NCBI GenBank assembly: GCA_964612515.1
Contig: CAZTCX010000003.1
Coordinates: 1-64,000, forward strand
DNA length: 64,000 nt
Direction of reading: 5' to 3'
DNA from: SABY01 sp964612515
GTDB lineage: Bacteria > Bacteroidota > Bacteroidia > Bacteroidales > 4484-276
In this document: in pieces, positions 44,208-54,352 of the stretch
Position numbering within the stretch: position 1 is the first letter of the stretch
Layout of the letters: the number at the start of each line of letters is the position of its first letter
The notes under the pieces: model-generated
Databases searched by the model: none
Told to the model about the DNA's origin: nothing
What the model saw: the letters and a program-made list of their open reading frames with translations, nothing else
Made by a program: the position numbers and the translations under genes

Positions 44208-47200
44208 TTATTCCACCACAATTTTTCTAAAAACAAGATTATTGCCGTCAGCGGCTTTCATAAAGTAAATACCTTTTTCGAGTTGTGACAGATCGATGGT
44301 AACAGCATTTTGCATGGTTACCTCTTTTACAATTTGTCCGGCAGCATTGAGCAATGTGATGTTGTAGTTGCCGTCAGCAGCGATATTTAGCATTCCGGTG
44401 GTCGGGTTAGGATAAATATTAAATCCAGCTTTGGTAACATTACCAATACCCAGAGCACCCAGCTTCAAAGCTTTGATGACAGAGGTGGCTCCGTTTTCAT
44501 AAATCCCCTGATTGAACGATGCATCAAAAGTAACGTCGAGGTGGTAAACCTGGTCGGTGGCAGCACGATACACGCTGAAAGTCATCGCTTCCCCTTCCGA
44601 CAGTCCTTCTTTAATGGCGGTAGTAAAGTCGTCGCCATAGGCTACCAGTAGAAGGTTTCTACCAGGCTGTGCGTAACTGGCTAAACCAGCAATATTACCT
44701 GCCTGATTGAAAACGCCAATGTAATCGCCTGGCTCCAATATCGACAGCGCTTCAGCAGAAACTGAAATCATGTGCGGGTTACCAGTATTCACTGGGTCTT
44801 TCCACAGCGACGTATTCACTGGCTTAACAAATTGTTGTGGCTCTGCAGCGTACTTCGGAGCAAAATCAACAGTCACCGGAGCCTTCAGATTCACCAGATA
44901 ACCCATTCCGGGATTCAGTGGATTGATATTGTAAATTCCGCCGGCGGGCCAATACATCAGTGAATGTTGAATGTCGAAAGCATAATTAAGTGCGGCACCC
45001 ATATCAGCAAAAATCTGATTGGAAACAGGCACCGATGACAGCACGGGCATAAAGCTCATTCCGGCAGGAATAGTAACCTGTGAACCGGCAGGGAAACCAA
45101 ATATTTCGAGTAGCGCAGGCTCAATGATCTTGATTTTGTAGCCTTCGTAGCTATTCCAGTTGCCAATGAGGTTGATGTTGTGGCCAGGCCAGTAAATGCC
45201 ATTCTTTGCCAAAATGATCTCCATTTGATCTTCAATACCCGAAAGAACTACTTCAATGTCGGGATCAGTTGGAATGATGTAAGATGAAATTCCAAGCCAT
45301 CCTACGGGTAATTCGATTGCCTGATCGGCCTGGCTGCCGGTGCCATTTTGAGTTACAATAAAAGTAAGCTCTGTATTAGCAGCAAGTGGAGAAGAAATGG
45401 TGAGCGTACCAACGCGTCCTACTGCCGAGTTATTAGCAGCATAGTTAAAGGTAATGGTAGCATCATTGTCGCCCATATCGGGTGTAGCAGTGAGCCAGGC
45501 AGCATCGGAGGTAATCGTCCAGTCGGCGCCAGTTGTTCCTGTAAAATTAAGCGCAAAATTCCCTGAACCGGCATTAAAAGGAACTGTAGCCGAAGCTGGG
45601 TTGATGGACATTTCAGGCGCACCTATTTTTAATGTCACTGACCGCACCTGATCAGGTGTCTGAATTGTAATGACTGCTTCAAACAAACCGATTGGATTGG
45701 GTAAGCTGGCGGGGGTAACCAAAGTTACATCCACTGTAGCGGATTCACCTGCCAAAATCAAAGGAATACTAATTGGATTGATAGTAAAAGCCGATGAGGG
45801 AATAACGTTGCCATTTTGATCGGTAACATCAGAAGCATAAATGTTGATGTTGGTAATGGGTGTCAAGCCGCCCAATTCATTAATATCAAACTGGAAGTTG
45901 TAGGTATGGCTGAATTCAAACGGATTGAATCCTACAACATTGGGATCAATCTGCATCACGGGCAGCGGAGTGGGTGGAACAACAATAATTACGTTCAGGC
46001 CACCAATAGCATTAACAAATCCGGTAGCACCAATGGGTGTGAATGGTGGAACATCTTCCAGCAGGAAGCATTCCTCATCTGTGAGTTCATCAAGCAAAAA
46101 AGTTCTGTAACATAATTCAGCAGATTTGAATTCACCACAAGTATTTACGATCTGTGCGCCGTAGTTACCCGATTCAAGTACTTGAATTTCGATTTCAAAA
46201 TAATCGCCAGAGGTGGAGGTCCATTCCGAAAGTGGGATATTGGTGTACCAAACACCATTGTCTCTTCCGGCGGAATTACCCTGATCATCAAATACTGTAA
46301 ATTCAAAGCAGTCTTCTTTGGCTGGATCGGTATCAAGCGAGATTTTCAGGGTACTTCCTTCTGGCACTCCCGAAGTTTGCAAGCACAATAGTGCAAGTGC
46401 AGTTTCGAGCACAGGTCCCTGGCTGCCCCACTGATCCCAATAATAATTGCCATTGCCATCAGTGAAATGCTGGCCTTCGATGGCATTGTAAAGATATTCG
46501 TACCAATTGCCTCCAGCAAAGATGGTTTGAGCACTCAATTGCATGGCTTTTGAAAACCCGTAGAGGTAATAATAGTAGCCACCACCAGAATAAACATAAT
46601 TGTAATTAACCTGGCCGGGATCGATAAGCTGTGAGAGTGTGAAATTGTCGAGGTAATTATAATAACGGGTTTTGAGATTATTGGCAGCAGCCACACCTTT
46701 GTCAGCAGCCAAAACTGCGCCCCAAGTGCCGGAACAGGTATTGCCATGGGTCCAGGTATTACATTCTGTGTAACCAATGTAAGAGTAGTCGCCCGATGAG
46801 CAGCTTCTGTTTAATTGGTAGTTATAAATTTTATTCCAGATGTCTTTACCAGTATAATTCATGATGTCGAAAGCCAAATAGACCCATTGGTTTACAGACA
46901 TGTCACCAGTAAACTGGCCAGTATAGCCGCGGTTGTATCGCCAACTGACGGCAGTCCAGGCATCCTGAACATCCTGGGTGTAGTAATTTAACCCCAAATC
47001 CAGCGCGGTATTAATGCTGGTTGCAAGTGCACCTGAGATGAATCCACCACCGTTAAGTGGGGTTATCAGCGCAAGTTTAAGTGCAAAAATACACTGAGCT
47101 GTTTCATAACCATTTTCACCTGTATTCCCAAATCCTCCGGCATAATATCCAGTCGTGGTTTGCTGTGACAAGATGTAGTTGATGGCGTTTGTAACAACAG

Positions 47201-47495
47201 TGCCGTAAAGTGGATCATCGATGTTGTGGCCATCGTTCAGGAAAGCCTGAAGACAAAGTGCACTAGTACCGGGTCTTTGCCACTGGCCAACAGCTTTTGA
47301 TTCTGGTATTACGGCGGTGGGATCTGTACTTCTACCCATAATGCCGGGTTCGTATCCTTTGCTGGTGCTTTGCACCGAAGCCAAATAAGCCAATCCTTTT
47401 TCTATCAGGATATTCGACTTCTGGGCTTCTGCCTGCGAGCTAAAAAGCAGTACGGCTCCAGCCATTAAAAAAGTAAATAAAAATTTTAGTTTCAT
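44208..47495 (-). CDS. Secreted alpha-toroid (prenyltransferase-repeat) protein with BACON-like and type IX sorting domains
   Basis: A 1095-residue exported protein. A signal peptide (about 1-25) precedes an alpha/alpha toroid of the squalene cyclase/prenyltransferase kind (about 28-380; GLAYLASVQ, YILSQQTTTGYYAGG, CIFALKLAL). No DxDD or zinc ligand set is evident, so it is likely a binding scaffold. Next come Tyr- and Gly-rich segments, a beta domain, a BACON-like domain (about 625-715), a 320-residue module also in the giant neighbour, and a T9SS sorting domain starting INIYPNPTTG-like text near 1015. It is the third gene of an operon with 47559..48725 and 48731..49459, 63 bases downstream of the second. 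Confidence 0.88.
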   Translation of the reverse strand: MKLKFLFTFLMAGAVLLFSSQAEAQKSNILIEKGLAYLASVQSTSKGYEPGIMGRSTDPTAVIPESKAVGQWQRPGTSALCLQAFLNDGHNIDDPLYGTVVTNAINYILSQQTTTGYYAGGFGNTGENGYETAQCIFALKLALITPLNGGGFISGALATSINTALDLGLNYYTQDVQDAWTAVSWRYNRGYTGQFTGDMSVNQWVYLAFDIMNYTGKDIWNKIYNYQLNRSCSSGDYSYIGYTECNTWTHGNTCSGTWGAVLAADKGVAAANNLKTRYYNYLDNFTLSQLIDPGQVNYNYVYSGGGYYYYLYGFSKAMQLSAQTIFAGGNWYEYLYNAIEGQHFTDGNGNYYWDQWGSQGPVLETALALLCLQTSGVPEGSTLKISLDTDPAKEDCFEFTVFDDQGNSAGRDNGVWYTNIPLSEWTSTSGDYFEIEIQVLESGNYGAQIVNTCGEFKSAELCYRTFLLDELTDEECFLLEDVPPFTPIGATGFVNAIGGLNVIIVVPPTPLPVMQIDPNVVGFNPFEFSHTYNFQFDINELGGLTPITNINIYASDVTDQNGNVIPSSAFTINPISIPLILAGESATVDVTLVTPASLPNPIGLFEAVITIQTPDQVRSVTLKIGAPEMSINPASATVPFNAGSGNFALNFTGTTGADWTITSDAAWLTATPDMGDNDATITFNYAANNSAVGRVGTLTISSPLAANTELTFIVTQNGTGSQADQAIELPVGWLGISSYIIPTDPDIEVVLSGIEDQMEIILAKNGIYWPGHNINLIGNWNSYEGYKIKIIEPALLEIFGFPAGSQVTIPAGMSFMPVLSSVPVSNQIFADMGAALNYAFDIQHSLMYWPAGGIYNINPLNPGMGYLVNLKAPVTVDFAPKYAAEPQQFVKPVNTSLWKDPVNTGNPHMISVSAEALSILEPGDYIGVFNQAGNIAGLASYAQPGRNLLLVAYGDDFTTAIKEGLSEGEAMTFSVYRAATDQVYHLDVTFDASFNQGIYENGATSVIKALKLGALGIGNVTKAGFNIYPNPTTGMLNIAADGNYNITLLNAAGQIVKEVTMQNAVTIDLSQLEKGIYFMKAADGNNLVFRKIVVE

Positions 47496-47558
47496 AAGTA
47501 ATCCTCCTTAAAAATTTGATGAATAATAAATGAGTTGAGCTTTTGTATTGATCGATAA

Positions 47559-48725
47559 TTATTTAAAAATCACATTGCGTTTTTTCACCGTAGTACTTTC
47601 AGGCAGACCAGCGATTTCCTCCAGTGTCAGCAGCACATAAGCAGTAACGAGCACCGGATTATTTTCCCACCAGCGACCGTTTTCGTTTACCCAAAATCCA
47701 TCAGCCGACTGCGTTTTGAGCAATTGGTTGGCCAGATCGTTGCGCCACTCATGCGCGGTTCCGTCAGGGCTTTGGATAATTTCGGTGCCATAGGCATTCA
47801 TAGCCTTGGCCATAGTTTGGTAATAATAATAGAGACCTTGCAGCCCCATCAGAGGAGTAGTCTCGATGGCGTAGTTGCTGCTGATCCAGTTGTAGGCGGC
47901 CTGAACCCTGGGGTCATCCTTAGCAACGCGGGCATAGATCATACTCTTCATGCCAGCGTATGTCATGCTTGCATAAGAGTCAGAGCCGCCTGCTTTGCTT
48001 ACACCGGGGTTGTACATAAATCCACCATCGTTTTGTGCATACGATTCCGGGTTCACGTTTTGAAGATTCTGGCAACGTGCCAGAAATACCAAAGCTTTGT
48101 CATAAAAGAGTTTCTTGCCCATGATCCTGTTTTTCTCTTCATCGGTCATGTTTTTTTCAGGATCATACGCTTCGCGTTCGTCAATGGCCATAGCCTCAAC
48201 AGCCCATTGCAGATTAGAGAGGTCGGGACGATGTTCGCCGTCATAACCCATTCCGCCATAAAACAAACTGTCGGTAGTCATGTCGATGGTTTCGTCCACC
48301 TGCAAGCCCATTAGGAAGTCCTCGGCATTTTTTATTATCTGATCATAAGCCGGATTGTTGGCATCTTTGAAAGCAATCAAACAAATAGAAGTATTGTAAG
48401 TTGGCATGTCGTCGGTATAAATGCTTCCATCGGGCTTTATGCAACTGCTAAGAAACGTAAAGCCGTTGGCAATCATAGGTTCAGACTCGCTAATGCTCGG
48501 GTGGGCACGCAGATAGGCCGAGAGTACCAGACCTGTAATGGCCGGATAATGCTGCCACGAGCCGTCATCTTCCTGTTGATCGTAAAGATATTTAAGGCCT
48601 AATTTGATGGAGTGGTCTATCTCCTTGGCCAGCGAAAGTTCAACTTTGGGAGCTGATTCCTGAGCAAAAATGCTTGGCGAGAAAAGGAGCAAAAGAAAAA
48701 TCCAGGTGTAGGTTTCTAATTTCAT
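47559..48725 (-). CDS. Exported squalene cyclase-like repeat protein
   Basis: A 388-residue exported protein: signal peptide (about 1-21, ending FAQE), then an all-helical toroid made of prenyltransferase/squalene-oxidase repeats with QW-like motifs (QQEDDGSW, QSADGFW) and repeated GG segments. The catalytic DxDD of squalene-hopene cyclase is not visible, and such a cyclase would not be exported, so this is likely a binding or structural protein, as for related domains in complement-like and cobalamin-binding proteins. It starts five bases after the YdjY gene stop, which implies coupled translation. No sorting domain is present, so it probably remains periplasmic. Confidence 0.85.
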   Translation of the reverse strand: MKLETYTWIFLLLLFSPSIFAQESAPKVELSLAKEIDHSIKLGLKYLYDQQEDDGSWQHYPAITGLVLSAYLRAHPSISESEPMIANGFTFLSSCIKPDGSIYTDDMPTYNTSICLIAFKDANNPAYDQIIKNAEDFLMGLQVDETIDMTTDSLFYGGMGYDGEHRPDLSNLQWAVEAMAIDEREAYDPEKNMTDEEKNRIMGKKLFYDKALVFLARCQNLQNVNPESYAQNDGGFMYNPGVSKAGGSDSYASMTYAGMKSMIYARVAKDDPRVQAAYNWISSNYAIETTPLMGLQGLYYYYQTMAKAMNAYGTEIIQSPDGTAHEWRNDLANQLLKTQSADGFWVNENGRWWENNPVLVTAYVLLTLEEIAGLPESTTVKKRNVIFK

Positions 48726-48730
48726 AGGCT

Positions 48731-49459
48731 TTATTTTATTGTTTTAATGGTTAAGGTAACTGGCTCACCGATTATCAGATTTTTGTTTTTGTTGACATAA
48801 AAAAGCTCATCGTTAAATTTGGATTGTGCGTTGAGTTCCATCAGTGCAATGGGATCGCTGTAGGTGGCAATCATTGTAACGTCAGGATCGATAATCACAT
48901 GACCGCTGCGATGCGTCACCGGCCCACGAAAAAGCCAGGTAGATTTTCCTAATTCCTTTTTTACAGTTTCATCAAAAACAAAATGCTCAATGGGTTCGGT
49001 CACTTGTTTGCCATCCCGCTGAAGGGATAGGGTTATAACCACACTATCGCCGGGCGTTTCGATGGTGGTAAAGTTAGAAAGAGGGTCAGCTTTGGCAGGA
49101 TCGTCAGGTTCTTCGTTTACCGGATCAAGCCCCAACAACAGCAGCGCCGTTTGAAACTCCATAGGGGTTACGGTTGTCGAAAGCAGGCTCTCATGCAGCT
49201 TTCCTTCTTTGGTGCAAAGAATCACTTCGACCAAACCATCGTTCATGTTAACCAAGCAAGGAAAAGATATACTTCCCGCCTCGGTATCAATGACAACATC
49301 GTTGAGCTGATAGGTGGTTTTGTCTTTCTTTTGCAACACAGGCTTTTCATTTGAATCCTGCGCTTGCCCTACAAATGGTACAAGGAATATAAGGCAAACT
49401 GCTGCTACCAGACACTTTCCAGCTTTCCTTTTCTTCTGAAGAGCATTCAACATGCCCAT
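48731..49459 (-). CDS. Exported YdjY-domain protein
   Basis: A 242-residue protein. The signal segment (KCLVAAVCLIFLVPFVGQAQ) ends near residue 34. The rest resembles the YdjY domain: VNMNDGLVEVILCTKEG, GKLHESLL and TPMEFQTALLLLGLDP are its characteristic strands and helix. The function of YdjY is unknown; it recurs in Planctomycetes beside prenyltransferase-repeat proteins, as here. I choose the ATG at 49459 (MGMLNAL); in-frame ATGs at 49453, 49483 and 49600 exist and the last would put 47 odd residues before the signal. First gene of a three-gene operon. Assignment to YdjY is by eye. Confidence 0.7.
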   Translation of the reverse strand: MGMLNALQKKRKAGKCLVAAVCLIFLVPFVGQAQDSNEKPVLQKKDKTTYQLNDVVIDTEAGSISFPCLVNMNDGLVEVILCTKEGKLHESLLSTTVTPMEFQTALLLLGLDPVNEEPDDPAKADPLSNFTTIETPGDSVVITLSLQRDGKQVTEPIEHFVFDETVKKELGKSTWLFRGPVTHRSGHVIIDPDVTMIATYSDPIALMELNAQSKFNDELFYVNKNKNLIIGEPVTLTIKTIK

Positions 49460-49780
49460 TATTGATATTTGATGAATACCCATTACAAATAGTTTTATTA
49501 AAACGGTTGATTTCTTTTCGTGATACAATAGTAAGAAAGTTTCAATTACCAAATCAATATCAATAGATTTTTTAACAAAATAATAGCTTTTAAAAATCAA
49601 TTGTGCTTAGCTCAATAACTTTAAGAAGTTAAAATTCCTTACTTGACAACCTGAAAAGCGATTTTGACATTCATATTCCAACGTATTGATTAATAATAGA
49701 AAAAGCACCTATTGACACCTCATAGGGCGCCTAATTTTGGGCTTCTAAGAGTGTAGAAATATTTTTAAGAAAACTTTTTC
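49460..49780. other. Spacer between divergent operons
   Basis: About 320 AT-rich bases between the YdjY and TonB receptor genes. CCTAT and ATAGG form a short inverted repeat near 49708-49726. I see no gene in it. Confidence 0.5.
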
Positions 49781-49812
49781 TTGGTGGTCAAAAATTTTTA
49801 ATTCTAAATTTG
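49781..49812 (+). promoter_or_regulatory. Promoter of the TonB receptor pair
   Basis: TTGG at 49781-49784 and TAAATTTG at 49805-49812, separated by 20 bases, match the Bacteroidota -33/-7 pair. The ATG follows at 49842. Confidence 0.6.
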
Positions 49813-49841
49813 CTGACGGAAAACCTAATAAATCCAATATT

Positions 49842-52040
49842 ATGACAAAGAACATAAACCTTCGAAAATCCTTTTTGCTACCTGCAGTTATCATCGTTTT
49901 ACTGCTATTTCAATATTATTATGCAAATGCCAGTGCAAATGAGCCTGACACTTTGCGACAGATCACTATGGATGAAGTAGTGATTACCGCCAATCGTTAC
50001 AACCAGGAGCTTATCAACACCGGCGCCTCTTTGAATGTGCTGCGTGCCGGTGAGATCAATCAATTGCCAGCACTGAACTTCACGGGTATTCTCAGCTACC
50101 TTCCGGGGATATATTCCACCTCCAACGACGGCATGGGGCTTAACCCACAAATCAGCATTCGTGGTTTTTATGGTGGTGGCGAAGCCGAATATCTCACCGT
50201 GCTGGTGGACGGCATTCCTGTAAACGATTTGGAATCAGGATTAGCCAACTGGAACCAGGTTCCGCTCAACGAGATCAACCGCGTGGAACTGCTGCGGGGA
50301 GGCTCTTCCACCATTTATGGCGATGCCGCTATGGGAGGCGTGCTTAATATAAGGACTACCGGCAACGGAAAACCTTTCACCACTGCGAACATCGGATATG
50401 GCTCATTCAACACGTATGAGATAGGGGCGGCACATGGCGGCAAATTAGGTAATGGCACCTATGAACTCTATGCCAATCACAACACAACCGATGGTTTCAG
50501 GGATCACGCTAAGTGGAGTACCATCAACTTTGGAGGTAAAGTAAAGCTGCCCATCAGTCGCAATTCCACAATAGGCTTTAGTACATTTAACCAGATACTT
50601 TCTTCAGACGATCCTGGTTTTCTTTTCCAACAAAACATCGACACCAACCGCACTGCCTCATTGCCGCAATTCCGTGCTGACGGGCAGGATATGCAGAAGT
50701 ATCTTGTAAATCTCGATTTGCAAACCCGCATCAACGCTAGAACTGACCTGGGCATCAACTTGAGCTACCAGCATAAGAACAGCGAAAAGACCCGCACTTT
50801 TGCTCAAATTCCTAATATTCTTGCATTCGGCGATTATGGTCCTTACCCAATTGGCTTATACGATACTACCGCCTACGGCGATACCAAAAAACGTAACCTC
50901 GACACCGATCAGTTGAATCTGGCTATTCGCCTCCACAGCGAAATTCCCGATGCAGGAGTGCGCATCACTGGTGGCATCGAAGGAGGATATGGTGGTTACA
51001 ACAGCGAATATGCCGATATTTTCAGAGGTTTCGAATATGATTATCAAAATAACTACACGCCCTGGGATTCGCTTGATGCACGCGGCGATGGTTATCGTTT
51101 TACCGCAGCAGCTTACATCAACGGTGAAATACGCCTTGCCGAGCCACTTACGTTGCTGGCAGGCCTGCGCTACGACGTGATATCCGACAAATATACCGGC
51201 AAGGTTCCGGACACTACTATTAATAAAACCAATTCGGCGCTAAGCCCAAAAATTGCATTGAACCTGAGCACCGGAAAAACCGACAACTACTCCGGGAGTA
51301 TCTTTGTGAGCTACGCCACCGCCTTTAAAGCACCTACCATCGACCAGCGCACCGACCTGAAAAGTCTCAATTATTTTATGTTTATTGATGCCGGCCCAGC
51401 GTACATTCCAATCCAAATAAAGGCGGATCCTTTCGCCAATGCCGATCTGAAACCCCAAACCAGCTATAACTACGAAATCGGCACTTATCAATTCTATAAG
51501 TTCTCCGACAACTTTACCACAGAGATAAGCCTTGCTGGTTATCTGATAAAGGTGAAAGATGAGATCGATTTTGATCTGATGACGCAGAAATACAAAAACA
51601 TCATCGACACCGAACATACCGGCCTGGAGACCAGTGTAAAAGTAAATGTGTACAAAAACTGGAACGGTTTTGTGAATTATAACTTCACACAGGTTGAGTT
51701 TTCGTCTGGCGAAAATGAAGGTAAACAGCTTAAAGGGATTCCTCAAAATGTTGTTTCGGCAGGCATTGCGTATGCTCCCGAAACCGGTTTTGGTGCTTCG
51801 CTACTTTTAGATGGTGCCAGCAAAATATATCTCGACGATCAAAATTCAACTACGCTTGACGGGCACACCATCCTCGGTACCCGCTTGCAATACAACCTGA
51901 GTTTTGTAACTTTTTATGTTGATATCAAAAACATCTTCGGCACCGACTACAGTGGCACCGGCTATGCACTGGATGGGGTAAGCTATTTATATCCCGCCGC
52001 CGGAAGAATGTTTTTTGGCGGTGCAAGCTTCAGTTTTTAA
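49842..52040 (+). CDS. TonB-dependent outer-membrane receptor
   Basis: A 732-residue outer-membrane channel. The signal (about 10-32) is followed by a plug domain (about 40-165) with a TonB box-like ITMDEVVITANR, the LVDGIPVNDL and VELLRGGSSTIYGDAAMGGVLNI motifs, and a 22-strand barrel ending in the usual terminal aromatic residue (GGASFSF). There is no carboxypeptidase-like N-terminal domain and no SusD partner, so it resembles iron-complex, cobalamin or metal receptors rather than glycan ones. The second receptor gene begins 22 bases later, so both are co-transcribed. Ligand unknown. Confidence 0.93.
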   Translation: MTKNINLRKSFLLPAVIIVLLLFQYYYANASANEPDTLRQITMDEVVITANRYNQELINTGASLNVLRAGEINQLPALNFTGILSYLPGIYSTSNDGMGLNPQISIRGFYGGGEAEYLTVLVDGIPVNDLESGLANWNQVPLNEINRVELLRGGSSTIYGDAAMGGVLNIRTTGNGKPFTTANIGYGSFNTYEIGAAHGGKLGNGTYELYANHNTTDGFRDHAKWSTINFGGKVKLPISRNSTIGFSTFNQILSSDDPGFLFQQNIDTNRTASLPQFRADGQDMQKYLVNLDLQTRINARTDLGINLSYQHKNSEKTRTFAQIPNILAFGDYGPYPIGLYDTTAYGDTKKRNLDTDQLNLAIRLHSEIPDAGVRITGGIEGGYGGYNSEYADIFRGFEYDYQNNYTPWDSLDARGDGYRFTAAAYINGEIRLAEPLTLLAGLRYDVISDKYTGKVPDTTINKTNSALSPKIALNLSTGKTDNYSGSIFVSYATAFKAPTIDQRTDLKSLNYFMFIDAGPAYIPIQIKADPFANADLKPQTSYNYEIGTYQFYKFSDNFTTEISLAGYLIKVKDEIDFDLMTQKYKNIIDTEHTGLETSVKVNVYKNWNGFVNYNFTQVEFSSGENEGKQLKGIPQNVVSAGIAYAPETGFGASLLLDGASKIYLDDQNSTTLDGHTILGTRLQYNLSFVTFYVDIKNIFGTDYSGTGYALDGVSYLYPAAGRMFFGGASFSF

Positions 52041-52062
52041 TGATTAATAAAACCAGGCTTTT

Positions 52063-54321
52063 GTGAAAAAAAGATTTTTATTCCTGGCTATTTTACTTGC
52101 CGGATGGGGCTATATGCTTTCGGCCCAAACCATCTCGGGCACTGTGGTGGATACCAAAATGGATAAACCGCTTAGCAATGCTACGGTGATGATAAATGAA
52201 ACCGGAACGGGTGTTTACAGCGACGACAAGGGATTTTACAGCATTGATGTACCCGCGGCAGGAACCTATACAATAAGCGCCTCGGTGGTAGGATTTCAAA
52301 TGGCCAGACAAACTATTGTCGTTGGTTTCACCGATATCAAAAACTACAACCTTTACCTTCAGCCCACTTTTATAACACTCAACAACGAGTTTGTTGTAAC
52401 AGCGAGTCGCATCGAAACGGGTAGTTATTCTTCGCCCGAAGCCGTCACTATTGTCGATGCCACCGACCTGGAGCATGAGGCGCCGCGTACTGTGCCAGAA
52501 GCTTTAGAAGGAACAGCAGGGGTTTTTATGCAAAAAACCAATCACGGCGGCGGATCGCCAATTATCCGGGGTCTTACCGGCCACCAAAACCTGATGCTCA
52601 TCGATGGCATCCGCCTCAACAACGCCACATTTCGGGGTGGCCCCAATCAATATCTCTCCACGGTCAACCCACAGATGATTCAAACCATCGAGGTGGTTCG
52701 CGGTGCCGGCTCCGTACTTTATGGCAGCGACGCGCTGGGCGGTGTGGTGAATCTCATTACCCGCACACCTGCTTTTGCAGCGAATGGATGGAAAACCGGT
52801 GGCGAAGTGTATGGCAAATTCATGACCGACGACATGCAAAAAACCGGGGGAGTGCGTATTAATAGTGCCAATAGTAAAATGGCCGTTACCGCAGGTTTTA
52901 TCTATAATGATTTTGGCGACATCGTGGGTGGCGACACTACCGGCAAACAAACACCTACGGGATATCAGGCCATGGCCGGCGACGTGAAGCTACGCCTGAG
53001 AATTACCGAAAACAGCCAGCTCATCCTGGCCTATCAATACGATCGCCAGACGGACGTTCCACGCTACGACAAAATCATTGTCAATTATGACAAGTATAAT
53101 TTCGACCCACAGATCCGACAACTGGGCTATGCACGGTTTATCAACGAATCGCACAACAAATGGGCAAAACAGGTCTCAGCCACCCTTTCCATTAATCAAT
53201 CGGACGAAACGAGAATCCTGCAAAAACGTGGTTCGCAAACCATCACCAATGAACATGATCTGGTGAACACGTGGGGCGCAACGGTTCAGGTGAACTCCTA
53301 CCCCACTGCCGCGTGGCATTTTGTGTCGGGAGTTGAGTATTATTATGATAAAGTTCACAGCGAATCAACAAAAACTGAAGGCACCACCACCACCGCCAAA
53401 CGCGGCCTCTATCCCGATAATTCCACACAATCGAGCGCCGCAATTTATACTTCTCACACCGTCGATTGGAAAAACCTGAGCTACATCGCCGGCGTGCGTT
53501 TCAACGCCGTGACGGCAAAAGCACTCGACACTGAGTTTGGGGATATCGACGTAACTCCGTCAGCACTGGTTGGAAACGCTTCGGTGGTTTATCATGCCGG
53601 TAAACATTACAATCTGATTGCCTCCGTTTATTCGGGATTTCGTGCTCCAAATATCAGCGATCTCACTGGATTTGGCAGCTTCAACTATGGGATAAAAGTT
53701 CCTAACGGAGACCTAAAACCCGAGAAATCGTTCAACATGGAGTTGGGCTCCAAGATGATTTACGAAAACTTGTCGGCATCTCTATTTTTATACCAAAACA
53801 ATCTTACCGATCTTATCAGCAGTGTTCCCGGTACGTGGCATGGCAGCGACAGCCTGGACGGGGAGCGCGTTTACACTTCAAAGAATTTTGAAGAAGCGGT
53901 AATTCGCGGCATCGAAGCTCAGTTGCAATATGCTTTTACAGCAAATTGGTCGGTGGACGGAAATATTACCTACACCTATGGCGAAAACAAAACCGCCGAT
54001 CAACCGATGTCGAAAATACCCCCGCTGAATGGCTTGCTGGCGCTTAATTACCATTTCAACAACGGATTGTGGATACGCGGCGAATGGCAATCAGCAGGTA
54101 TGCAGGACAGGCTTTCATCAGGCGATGAAAGTGACAGCCGCATTCCGGATGGCGGCACGCCCGGCTGGAACATTTTAAACCTGCGTTCAGGCTATCAATG
54201 GCAGTGGCTTCACCTGACTGCCGGCCTCAACAATCTGCTCAACGAAGACTACCGCATCCACGGCTCAGGCGTCAATGGCTATGGACGTAGCGCATGGCTT
54301 GCCGTAAAAGTGGTTTTTTAA
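52063..54321 (+). CDS. TonB-dependent receptor with carboxypeptidase-regulatory N-terminal domain
   Basis: A 752-residue outer-membrane receptor. The start is GTG at 52063; MKKRFLFLAILLAGWGYMLS is a signal peptide. Residues about 23-110 are a CarboxypepD_reg-like domain (ISGTVVDTKMDKPLSNATV), then the plug with LIDGIRLNNATF and IEVVRGAGSVLYGSDALGGVVNLITR, and the barrel ending VKVVF. Compact size and lack of SusD suggest a siderophore, metal or cobalamin receptor. It follows the first receptor by 22 bases and converges with a lipoprotein gene 31 bases beyond its stop. The two receptors may act on related ligands. Confidence 0.94.
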   Translation: MKKRFLFLAILLAGWGYMLSAQTISGTVVDTKMDKPLSNATVMINETGTGVYSDDKGFYSIDVPAAGTYTISASVVGFQMARQTIVVGFTDIKNYNLYLQPTFITLNNEFVVTASRIETGSYSSPEAVTIVDATDLEHEAPRTVPEALEGTAGVFMQKTNHGGGSPIIRGLTGHQNLMLIDGIRLNNATFRGGPNQYLSTVNPQMIQTIEVVRGAGSVLYGSDALGGVVNLITRTPAFAANGWKTGGEVYGKFMTDDMQKTGGVRINSANSKMAVTAGFIYNDFGDIVGGDTTGKQTPTGYQAMAGDVKLRLRITENSQLILAYQYDRQTDVPRYDKIIVNYDKYNFDPQIRQLGYARFINESHNKWAKQVSATLSINQSDETRILQKRGSQTITNEHDLVNTWGATVQVNSYPTAAWHFVSGVEYYYDKVHSESTKTEGTTTTAKRGLYPDNSTQSSAAIYTSHTVDWKNLSYIAGVRFNAVTAKALDTEFGDIDVTPSALVGNASVVYHAGKHYNLIASVYSGFRAPNISDLTGFGSFNYGIKVPNGDLKPEKSFNMELGSKMIYENLSASLFLYQNNLTDLISSVPGTWHGSDSLDGERVYTSKNFEEAVIRGIEAQLQYAFTANWSVDGNITYTYGENKTADQPMSKIPPLNGLLALNYHFNNGLWIRGEWQSAGMQDRLSSGDESDSRIPDGGTPGWNILNLRSGYQWQWLHLTAGLNNLLNEDYRIHGSGVNGYGRSAWLAVKVVF

Positions 54322-54352
54322 AACAAAAGATTTCGATAACTTTTTCTCTCAC

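Noticed and set aside
47559..48725. Functional squalene-hopene cyclase
   Set aside because: The protein has a signal peptide and lacks the DxDD catalytic motif, so only the fold is shared.
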